64,000 bases of DNA from Ancylostoma caninum (lineage: Eukaryota > Nematoda > Chromadorea > Rhabditida > Ancylostomatidae): NCBI GenBank assembly GCA_037903475.1, contig JBAJFG010000423.1:124001-188000 (forward strand). The letters are read 5' to 3'. The notes beneath the pieces are model-generated. The model worked only from the letters and a program-made list of their open reading frames with translations. It was not told the DNA's origin and did not search any database. The position numbers were made by a program, and so were the translations under genes. Below, piece after piece: positions 11,126 through 23,428 of the stretch. Within the stretch, counting starts at the first letter, position 1. Every line of letters begins with the position of its first letter.

Positions 11126-14100
11126 CAAGGATAACAATTAGGGTGTTGGGTTTCTCTCTCGTTCTTTTTTTAGGAGTTTGAACAGGTTCCCTAATTATAA
11201 GACTTACTAAGTTATAATATTTGGTTTTCAGTGGGACCCGAGCGGGAATTTTAAATTATCAAATAAAAAAACCGGATAAATTGCGATAAAAGTCTTTTGA
11301 ATTGACGAGAGTTAGAGCATTTCCTTTTTCTTGTAATTTATATACATCATTGCTCCTTCATATGTAGTACAGAAACGTACTTCTATGCGTTGTCCTCCGA
11401 AAAATGCAATGTCCTTGAGCAAACGGCAACCTTTAGAATGTGGAACTAAAAAAGCTCATTCAGCTTTCTGATGGGTCTTTATGTTGTTTCAGCGATGTAG
11501 TAAATCAGGATAAAAGCGTGTAGAGCACTTCCCTCCAAACGGGAAGAGGCGGAGCATCAGTAGAGAGGAAGGAGATATTGCACTACATGTTCTGGATATT
11601 TGCACGTGCTATTTTCTTTAAGGCCTCTCTCAGGGCTGTTTAGGAACTCAGATAGGCTCTGTGGAAAATTTGGTTTTTTTCTTTTTGTTAGCTGCACTCA
11701 GTCAGAGGTTCACTGTGAAGTTTACAGGGCCTGTCTATGTGCAGGCTAATAATTTTTGGGAGAATATGTACAAAAACTGCATGGAAATGCAGCTATGGTC
11801 ATCCTCTATCTAAGTGATGAGTGCGAGAGGGATCTTATATGTATAACTTAGTTTTCGTATGTTTATATACATATTCACGCTTAATTTATGATCACAGCAT
11901 TTTTTTCTCGAAAAATTTAAGCTGTTCTCCATTCACTGGTGCAGTAGAACATTTCCTTATTTTCTTTCTTCAAGGGCAGAAAAAAATTTACCATAATGGT
12001 CATATTGTTCATTTTCTTTCATGCATTTCAAATTTCCGTCATCATTAAGCTTTCAAACATCAAAAAACCGAACTCTTAATCTTGTTATATGTATGTATAT
12101 AGCTCTTAATCGCAGAGCTCCTGCTCATTCATCCTTTTTACCCTGCTTCGATCAAGCAGCCCACTCAGCAGTCTATGCCTCTTTAATATTTATCCCTTTC
12201 GTGAATATTTCATTCCACATGGGATCCCGAGCTTGGTTCATCCCGCGATTTCTGCGCTACTCTTCATGTATCTGGAAAGGAGGGAGTGAGCTAAACGAAT
12301 CATCGATACTTAGACCGAAATAGAGTAGTAGACCAAAAACTTTCGCAGAAAATGGGTCAAGAGTTGTTTTTTTCTTTTTTTTCATTTTTTAAAATATTTT
12401 TATTTCTTTGGATTTTCCTATTTATCTATCCACTCATACTCAGGTGAGAAAGTTCGAGTAAAAACCGAGAGAATAGACTTTTCCCCGACCAGAAATCGAC
12501 AATTTCTTATAAAACTCCGCTCGAAACGTTTAGCAAAACCAGAAATTCTTTAGAATTCAATCGGTCTCTACTCGGAATTACCAAAGGGTCTGGAGGGTGA
12601 GAACTTCGAGAAGAACTCACCCGAAAATCTGTTAAGTTCCATTCGAAATTTTCAGACAGTTTAATTCTCAGAAAAAAATCTAGATTTGAAAGAGAAAAAT
12701 TGGACAGTGTTATAGTTTACGGGCTCTGAAACCACTACTAATAGAGATTTTGCCTGTGCTAGAAATGGTCCCAAATAGTTCTTGGCGTCAAGGTACTCTG
12801 TATCTATAGATAATCACTCGATGTCTACTCGAAAGTGCCCGCATTCTAGTCAAACTTTTTCATCTGAACGTAGCATGATAGATCACAATGTCATTCTTCA
12901 CAAGAAAGGTAAAAAAAGGAAAATGAATAGGATTTCTGTTGGTGACACTTTTCCATGAGCTGACAACAAATATCAAATCGATTTGAGAACCAGTCCGGGA
13001 GCGAAACTAGAAAATTCACTGCCGTCCTTTGTGCTCTGAACTTTTAGATCCCGGAAATTCATTCAAAAACTAGTTCTACAAAATGGATCGTGAATCGTCC
13101 ATGACGTCTATTCTCAATTTGCCTGAAATGCGTAACCTGTTAATAGCAGCTCGTATTTTCTCCCAGAAAAGACGTCCAAAAACATTTTGGAGGTGAGTGC
13201 GGTATTTTCTGATTCTGACACGAGTCCACATCCGAAACTGAGCAGCTGAGAGTTAGGAGTTGTTTGTTGGGAAATAAATGAAAAGGGGTGCATGTATGTA
13301 CATACACAAGTACATACATACAACACACATACATATATACACAATCTACATCCAGAAATTCGGCATACACGCATTCATACAGAAAAATGGCCGGAAAAGG
13401 CGAAATTCCTGAGAATCAAGACTAGTCCGAAAACCCGATTTCTTCGTTTTTTCTCACATTTTTTGCAATTTTAGCCCAGGCTTCCGCGTAGATATCTCCG
13501 TTCCTGAAAAACATCTACGTTCCCGCCAACTCATTACATACACATGTATACAGATATGAGAATGAAGAAAGCATTCAGTTTTTCGTGCTTTACACAAAAA
13601 TGCACCAGAATCGTGGGACGAACGTGGTGGATCTATTTAGAACGAAGCTTGAACCGTTCACTACGGGACCATTGATTTTCTCATTGTCTATTTCTGAGAA
13701 AAAACTGTTTGAGAGCGATATTGTGCAGAGCTCTTAGATAGAATAAAAGCGGTGATTCAGCAGAACTCCGCAAATTCTGGCAATAAGGAGCTGCCTTTTC
13801 TGAATGACAACGTATCACCTTATCAGAAGTTCCTGAAACAGGGGCCATCAAGTTAGGGCGGGAAAGAAAGTACTGCTCTACCTTCCTTGATCCCGAGGGG
13901 TCTTAAGGGTACTTTACCGGTTTCACTGGTGCAGCTCGCTTTTTCAACTTTGAACTTTTCGTTACCCAATTATCAGTTGCTGAGTTTTCGAAATCTTAAC
14001 CTTTCTAGAACTTGGAAATGTTCCGATCAGCTCATTTCGTTTGTTCTTATCCGCAGCTGAACAGTAAGCTAAGGCATACGTCTGCAACGGCTTTGATTTC

Positions 14101-15309
14101 AGCAGTCCCTGATTTCTGCACCTAATGCCTCAGCAGAAAACCTGCAGGATGCGTGTGTTTTACCCATTTTCAAGAATGCAATTCATCATGGAACATAAAA
14201 GGACGGAACCGGTCGGTATCGTCAGATGCCCATTCTTTGGAAGGTGGCAATTAGCAGGAACCGTCACGAATCCGTCGCGAGACTAACACCCAGTACTTTG
14301 GTCGTCTTTATTTTAGAGCCGTCTAACCCATTGCTTTAGGTCATTCGAACGCGGATGTTAATAAGCAGCTGCTGCGACAAAGGGCTGAATTAGGCCTCGG
14401 TTGAACCAACGGATGACTAAGTAGCGAATGCATTGCGTGAATGCAGCCGTGCCTAAAGGGCACCTTAGCCGCGCTGATCTGCCCCAAATAAAAGCCCGCA
14501 GGCGGCTGCGCCTAGCAGTGCAGCGGAAGTCATGCAAGTAGAACTCATTTGGAGCCACTGCTCTCAATGTGCTTGTTTTATTCGTCGGAAACTGTACTTT
14601 CACTCTCCCGTAATCCAGAAACTGTCGGCAGGAATATTTGTTGATGATCGTGAGGTTAGGCCAATAGAGCGATGGAGAGTGGGCGGGACATGGGCGTGTC
14701 TCTTGATGTCTGCTTTCTCTCCATGATTGGAGGGCATGTCATTTTCACCTCATGGATTTTATGCTCACCACCTCCTAGCTTTTATGCCTACCAGAGTGGT
14801 GTTAGTGTTCCCCTATAACCTCCAACCATTTCCTTAAAACTTAAAAAAAACCTTTCCACAAGCGACAACTACATGTAAGCAAAAGATAAAACTATCTAAA
14901 TAAAGGGATATAGATCTAAATATACGAATAAATCCATAATCTGTAAAGGAATAGGACTTTTACAGAATTTTTTTTGTGGTACGCACAAAATTAATGCCTC
15001 TGAAAATTGCCTGAAATCCTTAGACTCTCTTTTGAAGGCAGTGTACCATCTCGTCTTCGTGCTTGAGGTTTTAGCGGATTTTCAATCTTCTTGAAACGCT
15101 GATCCCAATAGCGTACGTCAAAATGCGTGGAAGTGACGAAAATCTCGTTTTTGGAGGGTTCAAAACTGTAGTTCACGGACCACTAGGCGGAGCGGTCCGC
15201 GTGAGTGACGTGGAGGTCTAGAATCTGTTGGTATCTACAACCCAGGGAACGAGGTGACACACTGAATTCAAGATAACGTGAAGGATGACGCTGGCAGAAT
15301 AAGGGTAAT
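11126..15309. other. No recognisable gene; short microsatellite
   Basis: About 4.2 kb of unassigned sequence. A short ACATAC/CACATA-type microsatellite lies near 13290-13345. Open frames are below about 100 codons and show no conserved motif. Confidence 0.4.
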
Positions 15310-15530
15310 TTATACTAGCTGCGTGCGTCAGTCGCGCATCAGTCGCACGCATCCATTTGCGAGGAATTTTCCATGAAGACCGGTCAACACAGTATGTGCA
15401 TCCTGATTGAAAAGAACGTGCGCCCGCCGTGACGCCGTAAACGCGTGCGACTGCGATGCGACTGCTATGCGACTGGGTCCTATTCTTCATCATATAGACG
15501 CACGCGCGTCAGTCGCACGCATCCAGTATA
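15310..15530. repeat. Cluster of CGTCAGTCGCACGCATCC repeats
   Basis: The motif occurs directly at about 15328-15354 and 15503-15526 (the latter after TATAGACGCACGCGC). It is inverted in between as GCGTGCGACTGCGATGCGAC (about 15442) and GCGACTGGGTCC. Related strings occur at 43197 (ACGCGTGCGACTGGGTC) and 44380 (TATAGACGCACGCGC), so this is a dispersed repeat family of unknown type. Confidence 0.6.
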
Positions 15531-17699
15531 AATTGTCCTATATATTGCAGCATTGTGTATCTCGGGGGGGGGGATTGCGTTTGAATTTTTCATTATTAGT
15601 AGAATCACTTGTTTTTCTTTTTTTTTTTTTGTAGGAGCGGTCGCATGTTCATTTTTTTTTCATCGAACTTCTGGTCGTTTCTTGGACACCACCCTGCCAC
15701 AAATTAGTAGAGGACTATCTCAATGTTTATGAAATGTTCATTCGTTTCCACTGAGGGAGGGTTTCCCTCAGAAGCCGCCACGAAGAAGGTTAATCAACGT
15801 CTTCAAAGTCTTGCCAGCCCCGGCTGACTTCATGTCTGTGCAGTTTCTGTGTCGTCATTTCTAACGGCGAGGGGGGGGGGGCTGTTGAGTCCTCTCTGGC
15901 TGTTGAGTCCTCGTTAATCATCTCCAATTCAAAAATTTGCAAATTTTGTAGCTTAGCATATATGTTTGCTATTTTGGAGTAATGATGTTAATCTTTCAAG
16001 GATTTTTCTGCGAATTTTGAACATCAGACAACCTGCCTCTACAGTAAAAGTATTGAGAGGCTTTGATTAAGTCCTGTTTGAATACGATCTACCTCATTTT
16101 CAGTACTCCATTATAGTGTCAAGCTATGACTGTTCTTTGTTTTTTTTCCTCATGTTCTAGAGACGGAGATTGTTACATCAGCGGAATTCCTCCTGAGCTA
16201 TACATCCAGACGAGTTCCTCAAATAAGATTGTCGCTGAGTGATTGAGGTGCCCTTTCCAACACAAGATGGCTACCGGTCTATGTAAAGGAGCGACTTCAC
16301 TGACCTCGTGGGACATGTTCTCAAGTGTTTTGGAGGTTGGTGCTGCCATGAAGGGGCAAATACGATTATATGACATGAAAGTAGCACCTCCTAGCAGTGC
16401 AAATTGTAAACTAGAACTCGAGCAAGTGATTCCGAACGAATATTCGAATAAGTTGTTGAGCTGAAGCATTTCGGTTGGTCGATTCACGGCTACAAACTTA
16501 GCCCTTGCAAGAGCTAAGCATTTTTTGTGAGATAGTTTTTAGAGGGGTCCTTTATCAATAATCCCGTCTGCTCGGAGAAAATGTATTTCATGAAATAGTT
16601 AAAGGTCAATGAAGAGCTGAAGAGCCTATAACGTGAACATCCTTTGTACTAACATGGAGAATAAATTCCTTGTCTGATTGAGAAATAATCTTTGACAAAA
16701 CTGTGTGGAGATTTCTCTCAAATTCTCTCGAAATCTGGCTCAAAATCAGTGTTGAGTTTCTAACATCAGAAGAATCTGCGGGCGAGGCAGATCACGATGA
16801 TGTACATGATTCCACACGAAAATATTGGAAAACCCGTTTTTGAGCCGCTTATTTTTGGAGAGTTCTATGTGTTCGTTGCGACAGCTAGCACAAGGAGTTG
16901 CGCAGTTGCGGTACGCTGGTAGCGGTGATATCGATCGCTGCCGCCTAACGTGCAAATCCTTGTGGTAATTATCCCAGCGGATACCTTGAACTCTCCAAGA
17001 ACAAGAAGTTTAAAAAGAAATCTTTTGTCACTTTTGCGAGGAAATGTATATACCGTTTTGATCAGCGTCGCCAGACTACTTTTCTAATGTTAATGTCTCA
17101 AAGTCGATGTTGGGGTGAGAAATTACCTTTAGCGTAAAGGTGGTTGGATACAGATGGCTTTCTCATTCCTAGGCAATGTGCCTGAATGTATTTCAAGCAT
17201 ATGTTTCCCATTCGATGCAATGTTGTGTACATCTTTCAGGGTAATTTTGTTTGAGGGCTCAGCCGGGAACCAATTTGACAGTGACCAAATTCGTCTCGCA
17301 CATGGAATGAATACCACATGCACTTACATTTATATGCAGAGTCCAATGAAGAACTCGTTTTGCGCTGACAAGTAGTTTCCATCACAAATGTGTGTCGTCA
17401 TCGAATTCAGGAATACGGTGCTCTTTGTTTTCTTAAATTGTTAGGGACCAGTTCTCGTAGGTCACAAGAATTCTGCCCACATCGATGCTGTCACAAATTG
17501 GAACCTTTTTTGATCTGGTACGTCAGAAATCCAGACGTTCAGGAGAAGTTTGTTTCAGCGAACGTATTAGGTTGTAGGGAAAGTTCCCGCGGTTTTTGGA
17601 ACAGTACATTTTCTTGACTTTTCGAAAAAAAAAAGAAAGCACAATAACAAATGTATCAATCACCATCACCGGTTCAGAAGCAGGGAGAGGAAGAGTCGA
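15531..17699. other. No recognisable gene; two long G runs
   Basis: Contains poly-G runs at 15564-15573 and 15871-15881 and a 14-base direct repeat (GCTGTTGAGTCCTC near 15882 and 15899). Frames are open on both strands at 16173-16487 and 17129-17375. None matches a family I know. Confidence 0.4.
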
Positions 17700-17940
17700 C
17701 TGTGAGAGAGAACGCTGATGCTAAAGGATTTTGTGGATGCGCAGACAATCACAGCGTCAAGAAGTGGGTGGTGTGACGCGTGCCAGCGGGCCCAATCCAC
17801 TGCAATCTCCTGTACTCTTAGTCATATTTTCCTAACCAACGTATTGAAGTAAACAGACAGACAAATATTTGAATAGGTAAGTAAATAAATAATTAAATAA
17901 AAGAACAAATGAACAAATAAGGATATAAGTACGAATACAA
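17700..17940. repeat. Dispersed repeat with A-rich tail
   Basis: The string TTGTGGATGCGCAGACAATC and the sequence after it (…GACGCGTGCC…GGGCCCAATCC…) are closely matched at 43150-43240. Here it is followed by AAATAAATAA-rich sequence to about 17940. A repeat body with an A-rich tail would suit a retroposon, but no pol III boxes or RT are visible. Confidence 0.5.
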
Positions 17941-19308
17941 TTCTCGAAGTCGAGTGGCACTACGCCTCAAGCTGGATTTGCTGTAGCTCCTGCCTACCTT
18001 ACTGCCTCTGTACTCTAATTTCAAAGTAGGGCAACAGAGCTTTTGAGTTTCTTCAATTAAAGTAAAGCTGGTTAATTGGTCAATTGGTTGGCTGCTTGCA
18101 TTAAATTTTGTTATTTGCGTAAATTTTTCGCGTTGAAGGCACAGTCCTGCCTTTGTACGTGGGTAGATCTGGGTAATCTAACATCCGCCCACGTTGGTGC
18201 CCTACGTTCGGTGATTGTTTTTCTGTTTTTTTTTTCATGCATTTGACATCTCGTGCATCTGACATTTTTCCAGATATGTTTACCAAATTTCAGAGTTTGT
18301 TCGTCTAGAAGTAGTAAAGATAGAAACAAAGAGCATCCTCAATCCTCTTGATGAGGTTCGCCGGCTCTAGAACTTTCTTCGTTTTATCTTCGGGCGTAGT
18401 CATTATTGTTGTTTTGCCTCACTTTTCTATTCTTCTTATAGGTTACGGGTCAAAAAATCGAGTCTAGTTTACTGAATCGAACTCTGAATGGTTTTCACTG
18501 CTTGAAGCGCTACCATTATGCGTCAAGGTGGTGATGAAGCTCTTTCTCTCAATCATTTAATCTTTCTTAGTTGCCAGTAAGGACAATCTCGTTTTGGCTA
18601 CTAATTCAGCAGGCTACCTCATTGAAACCTACAAAGAGGATGGGTAGAAATCTGGCACTGATGGATATTCTCCTGCTCCTTTGACATGAACGCTAATCCC
18701 CTAGAAATTAGCTCTTTTTTTTTCACGTATCGTTCGTTTTCCCGTGGATTTAGGATTGGGAGTTCCTACACTACTCCTTCGCTGTGTTTATACTTCTTTC
18801 GGACAGAATTTCGAAAGTGAGAAGTTTGAAATGTGCGAATAACTGTAAATAAATGTAAACTGCCATGATCTATCTCTTATATCGTCCGACGAGAGATCAT
18901 ATCGAGAATCCCTCATGAATTTTTTTGAAGAAATATGATTTTTTTCCATTCATGAGGTAGGGGTTAATCCCTTGAGCACACTTGGGTTTGCATTTTTGTT
19001 TGATTCCTTTGGTTATTATACAGCAGCCTTAGCAATCTTTTATGCCTGTATTCTTCTTCATTCCAAGTTTTCCCTTCAACTTGTTCAGAAGTAACTTGTA
19101 ACAGAAGATCTCCCTATTTTTAGAACTTTTGTGCTTAATTAGAAGATAAATTTAGAATTGAATAGAATTACATAGAATTACAAGATTGTCAACATTTTTA
19201 TGCCTATTTTGGGCCTAATTTTCCTTCAAGTACATCTTTTCTCTCAGTTTTATCACTCAATTATTTTATCAGTTTGAGTTTAGATTTCCTCTCATTCTCT
19301 AATAAGCT
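17941..19308. other. No recognisable feature
   Basis: About 1.4 kb of AT-rich DNA without a gene or repeat that I can name. Confidence 0.4.
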
Positions 19309-20315
19309 TCATTCATTCATTCATTCATTGATTGATTCATTCATTCATTCATTCATTCATTCATTCATCCATTCACTCCGTTCATTCATTCATTCATTCA
19401 TTCATTCATTCATTCATTCATTCATTCATTCATTCATTCATTCATTTATTCATTTATTCATTCATCCATTCACTCCGTTCATTCATTCATTCATTCATTC
19501 ATTCATTCATTCATTCATTCATTCATTCATTCATTCATTCATTCATTCATTCTTTCATTCATTCATTCATTCATTCATTCATTCATTCATTCACTCCGTT
19601 CATTCATTCATTCATTCATTCATTCATTCATTCATTCATTCATTCATTCATTCATTCATTCATTCATTCATCCATTCACTCCGTTCATTCATTCATTCAT
19701 TCATTCATTCATTCATTCATTCATTCATTCATTCATTCATTCATTCATTCATTCATTCATTCATTCATTCATTCATTCATTCATTCATTCATTCATTCAT
19801 CCATTCATTCATTCATTCATCCATTCACTCCGTTCATTCATCCATTCATTCATTCATTCATCCATTCACTCCGTTCATTCATCCATTCATTCATTCATTC
19901 ATCCATTCACTCCGTTCATTCATTCATTCATTCATTCATTCATCCATTCACTCCGTTCATTCATTCATTCATTCATTCATTCATTCATTCATTCATTCAT
20001 TCATCCATTCACTCCGTTCATTCATTCATTCATTCATTCATTCATTCATTCATTCATTCATTCATTCATTCATTCATTCATTCATTCATTCATTCATTCA
20101 TTCATTCATTCATTCATTCATCCATTCACTCCGTTCATTCATTCATTCATTCATTCATTCATTCATTCATTCATTCATTCATTCATTCATTCATTCATTC
20201 ATTCATTCATTCATTCATTCATTCATTCATTTATTCATTCATCCATTCACTCCGTTCATTCATTCATTCATTCATTCATTCATTCATTCATTCATTCACT
20301 CATTCATTTATTCAA
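19309..20315. repeat. ATTC tetranucleotide array 2
   Basis: About 1 kb of ATTC units on the same strand as array 1, punctuated more than ten times by the variant block CATCCATTCACTCCGTTC, sometimes without the CATCC. CCGTT is a five-base unit, so each block shifts the tetranucleotide phase by one. That is why two long frames run through the same array. Both (19274-20371 and 19332-20330) are artefacts of the repeat. Confidence 0.97.
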
Positions 20316-20855
20316 CTAGCAGAACGTTGACTTCCCATTTCTCCAGATCTCTGGAACTTCCCCTCTCCTAGAAAATGGCGGAAACCTGCATACTCCACTT
20401 CATTATCATTATTTTTTACTTTTTTCTTTGAATGATTTCCTAGATGGTAGACGTTCGAGTCGTTTCCTGGGAAAAGTGCTCGGTTACTTCCTTAATCCCT
20501 TAATGATTTCCTTATTTATATTCGGAACTAGTTAACTATGTTAATTCTCCGTCCGTGACTTATGCTACAAACTAGAATTTGTTGATATGCCATATCCCAC
20601 ATATTTCGAGACCCTCACTTTATTTTCACTGTTTATTTATTTTGGAGGAAGTGTTAGAGAAAGTGTCTTCTGAGACGGTTAGAATATCCCGGCTAATCCG
20701 TTTCAGCTAGAATGCAGCTGCTCCGTTCATGGAGAGCTCGTTTTTCGGGGGCAGGGCAATCCGAGGCATGAGCTGATAATTGGAGTATTCGGCACATTCA
20801 GCAGCAAGGGCGCCTCAGCATGTTCCTCCTGGATCCTTTGCGTCATCGTGACGTA
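20316..20855. other. No recognisable feature
   Basis: About 540 bases between the ATTC array and the mariner-type element. Nothing identified. Confidence 0.4.
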
Positions 20856-20950
20856 CACATGCGGCCAAAAAGATATGATCAGCGTCATTTTCGTAAGATA
20901 ATTTTTTGCTATAACTCACCTCTGGATTGAGCTATCCAGATGAAATTTGG

Positions 20951-21479
20951 ATATTATTATTATTATTATTATTATTATTTATTACGCCGCTTAAGGTAGA
21001 CGTGAAAAAGACAATGACATGACATGACCTAATCAAGTAACATCGAGTAAAGCATACAGAAATAAACTCGTTGCACTAGTGACACAAAAGCTTTTTGGAG
21101 ACCCATCGTTTGGAAGAAAAGTACTTCAGAGAGGTGGGAGTAGTTTTATATCGTAAGGTCAGATAATAAGATCCTGCACGGCATGTGAAACTTTCCGGTC
21201 TGGCAGTTGTTCTTGGACCTGCATAAGAAATTTTCTCCGAACCACCTCTTGTTTTTGAGGAAAGTATCTTATAAAACTCCATCACATCGATCTTCACCAT
21301 GCCACTTAGAATTTTATAGACAGTACAAACATCTCTTACCCTTCTTCGTGATTCAAGGGTATGAATTTTACATCGTGAATTCCTTATCTTAGCAACCGGA
21401 ACGTTTGAGTAATGATACCCTCCACATCTGATCATTATTTTTCTGGTGAAGTTATTTTGAACTTTTTCCAACATACGTA
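20951..21479 (-). mobile_element. 5'-truncated non-LTR retrotransposon (CR1-like) 3' end
   Basis: The minus strand reads an RT C-terminal fragment followed by a short 3' UTR and a terminal ATT/AAT microsatellite (20952-20981 on +). Severe 5' truncation and a microsatellite tail are typical of CR1-group LINEs. The insertion splits the mariner-type host, whose matching sequence at 10826-10840 is uninterrupted. No clear target-site duplication was found, which is common for this group. Confidence 0.7.
21076..21474 (-). pseudogene. C-terminal fragment of LINE reverse transcriptase ORF
   Basis: A 132-residue open frame begins LEKVQNNFTRKI and contains a segment with the pattern 'LESRRRVRDVCTVYKILSGMVKID…FYKIL', then STRGG-like sequence. 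This is the familiar thumb-distal tail of CR1/Jockey-type ORF2 proteins ('LEKVQRRFTRRL… LESLEYRRLRADLILVYKILHGLVDID…FF'). The catalytic YxDD palm and the endonuclease domain are missing, because the element is truncated at its 5' end, so it cannot be functional. It ends in a normal stop followed by the microsatellite tail. In family terms the similarity is strong; the exact clade (CR1 versus a related group) is inference. Confidence 0.75.
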
Positions 21480-21690
21480 TTGAATATGTATTGAAGCTAT
21501 GTACGGATATGTATTGAAGCTCTTTGGGTGCTTCCTAACAGCGGCTTATCTGGGCAGAAACTCAATTCTTGTAGCTTTACTGAGCCTGAACATCAATTTT
21601 CCTGACTTCCTTTGACTTCGTCCAATATCATCACTACCACTTTCTGAGAAAAATGAAGAGGTGATGCAGATCAAGAACGCAGTGGGCTAT

Positions 21691-21797
21691 GATAATTGAT
21701 GATATTCTTCTGCGCCGTTCAGGTTGGTAGATGGAATTCTTCATTTTAATCGGCCCGACGTTTCGACGGTAACGTCTTCTTCAGAGGCCTGAAAGGG
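21691..21797 (-). mobile_element. 107-bp insertion with hammerhead-like core, perfect 12-bp TSD
   Basis: The 12-base string GCAGTGGGCTAT occurs at 21679-21690 and 21798-21809, flanking 107 inserted bases absent from the relative at 10740-11125. On the minus strand the insert contains CTGAAGAAGACGTTACCGTC followed by GAAACGTCGGG. CTGAnGA and GAAAC around a short GACG/CGTC stem resemble a hammerhead ribozyme core. Such motifs are known at the ends of Penelope-like elements. One extra A before the stem breaks the strict consensus, so activity is doubtful. Confidence 0.6.
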
Positions 21798-22393
21798 GCA
21801 GTGGGCTATTTTTCCCGTCAAATGTCATTGCTGTACTTTCCTTTGCTTCTCAATTGCGAGGACCAAAGTAAGTGGTAGAATTTACCAAAAAAAATCTCTG
21901 TTGTTGTACCTAAATGATACTGACTGCGTTACAGTTCCTATTCCAATGTCAGAATAGTTGTCAGTAGTGGATATCATAGAAATATCCTAAGTTAGAACAT
22001 CGTCTTTTGTACGAGATTACTGAATACTCTTTGTTCACACTTTTTTGGGCTTTTTGGTAATCGCACTTTTTCATGAACAGAGAAGAACTACAGAACACAA
22101 TTATTACAGCAAATTACTCACTCAAAAGAAGATTAGGAATAACTCCTCTGCGAATCAAAACGAGGCGAAATAAACGAGGAATCATCATGTTGATGAAAGC
22201 TGTGAATTCGGACTTGGAACGCGATAGTTCTATTTGAAAGCAGGTTGCGTCAATGTTATCCAGCGCAAAGAAAGAATACTTCGACCCTCATCACATTCTA
22301 AGATTTTGTCCGAATAGCACAATCCCAAGTTAAGTTATGATGAAAAGTTACGCCTTCAACATAGCACTGATCATATCTTTTTGGCCGCGACTG

Positions 22394-23204
22394 TACATAA
22401 TTCAACTGTCCCTGTGCCGTGTTCATTCCAATTTTTGTGTTTAGGTAGAATTTCAGTCCTCTGTCTGCCTGCATATTCGAGACGTTCTGTGATCATGAAT
22501 AGTGCTTTGAAATTATTAGCTCAACTAATTTTTTGAAAGGTAGTCTAGTGTTTCCTATGCGCACGTGCCTCGTTTCATTTATCTTATTACATAAGTAATG
22601 ATGTGAAACACGAAGAGGGTAAGAGCTAGGATTTCAAATTGGCAACAGTAATTCTCGCACTTTCATAGGTCCCCCATTCCACTTTGGAGGAAATTTTCGT
22701 ACATTCAAAATCTTCTCGTTCTTAGTAATTTTTTGTGGTTAATCACTATTGAGCTATTCATTAGTGGTCCCACGGTGGCCGTCTCTGCTAAAATTATGGG
22801 GGGAGGTATATCAGTTACACTGCTGAGGAGGGGGACAAGAACGGCTGTGAGATTGCTTCTTTCTTGAACATTCAAATACTTGAGCCGATCCCTAATTTTA
22901 TAACCAAGTATCTAAATCGTGAGATCCCCAGGTTAACGGTTCAAGAATTAATGGAGGGCAACCTTAGTCTGTCCGAAACTGAAATTTTACTTAATCTAAC
23001 AATTTAAATATTTAAAATTTCTACGAATTTCAGCCAAAAACCAGCCATGCAGAATCATTGTAATTAGGAGAAAAGGCATTGATCCAATACTGCGCTAAGT
23101 CCACTTCTCACATCTTACTAATACTTGATCATAGCTATCGATCGGTGCTGCCGCGCCGCTCACACATGTGCGTAGCGTACTGCCGAGCCAACGCCTTTGT
23201 TATC
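22394..23204. other. No recognisable feature
   Basis: About 800 bases of unassigned sequence between the mariner-type element and the SINE. Confidence 0.4.
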
Positions 23205-23417
23205 CAATGTCCATGAATTTTGCCTCATAGTTGGGGATGATGCTCTACAAAGGTCGCTGTAGAAAATTCTCACAACGAAACCAATCAGTGTTTCATCCTT
23301 CCAGACTCCACTAGCACCAATTTGCCGACCTCGCATGGATGCATGGCTTGGTTGACCCAGGGCGAGGTCGGACCATTCACCGTGTGCGCCGCAATACACC
23401 TCTTGCCACTGCGCTAC
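23205..23417 (-). mobile_element. tRNA-derived SINE
   Basis: The minus strand starts with TGTAGCGCAGTGGCAAGAGG, in which TAGCGCAGTGG is an exact pol III A box. About 43 bases further is GGTCCGACCTC, a B box with three changes from GGTTCGANTCC. The body continues with ACCAAGCC, GATGAAACACTGATTGG and GAGCATCATCCCCAACTATG, which matches from memory the general layout of strongylid SINEs. A run of ten G on the minus strand (23419-23428) lies just upstream. The 3' boundary is approximate. The minus-strand open frame 23160-23483 is incidental. Confidence 0.6.
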
Positions 23418-23428
23418 ACCCCCCCCCC

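Larger units (their letters stand above)
20856..22393. mobile_element. Tc1/mariner-type element carrying two nested insertions
   Basis: Left end CACATGCGGCCAAAAAGATA follows a TA (20854-20855). The right end, in reverse complement, reads CAGTCGCGGCCAAAAAGATA and is followed by a TA (22394-22395). The repeats extend about 30 bases. Subtracting the LINE piece (about 20951-21479) and a 107-base insert with its duplicated target leaves roughly 890 bases. No intact transposase frame is visible, so it is non-autonomous or heavily decayed. The truncated relative at 10740-11125 supports the reconstruction. Confidence 0.75.

Noticed and set aside
19274..20371. Two overlapping long + frames (365 and 332 codons)
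   Set aside because: Both translate the second ATTC array in two phases; the two frames exist because the variant blocks shift the repeat phase.
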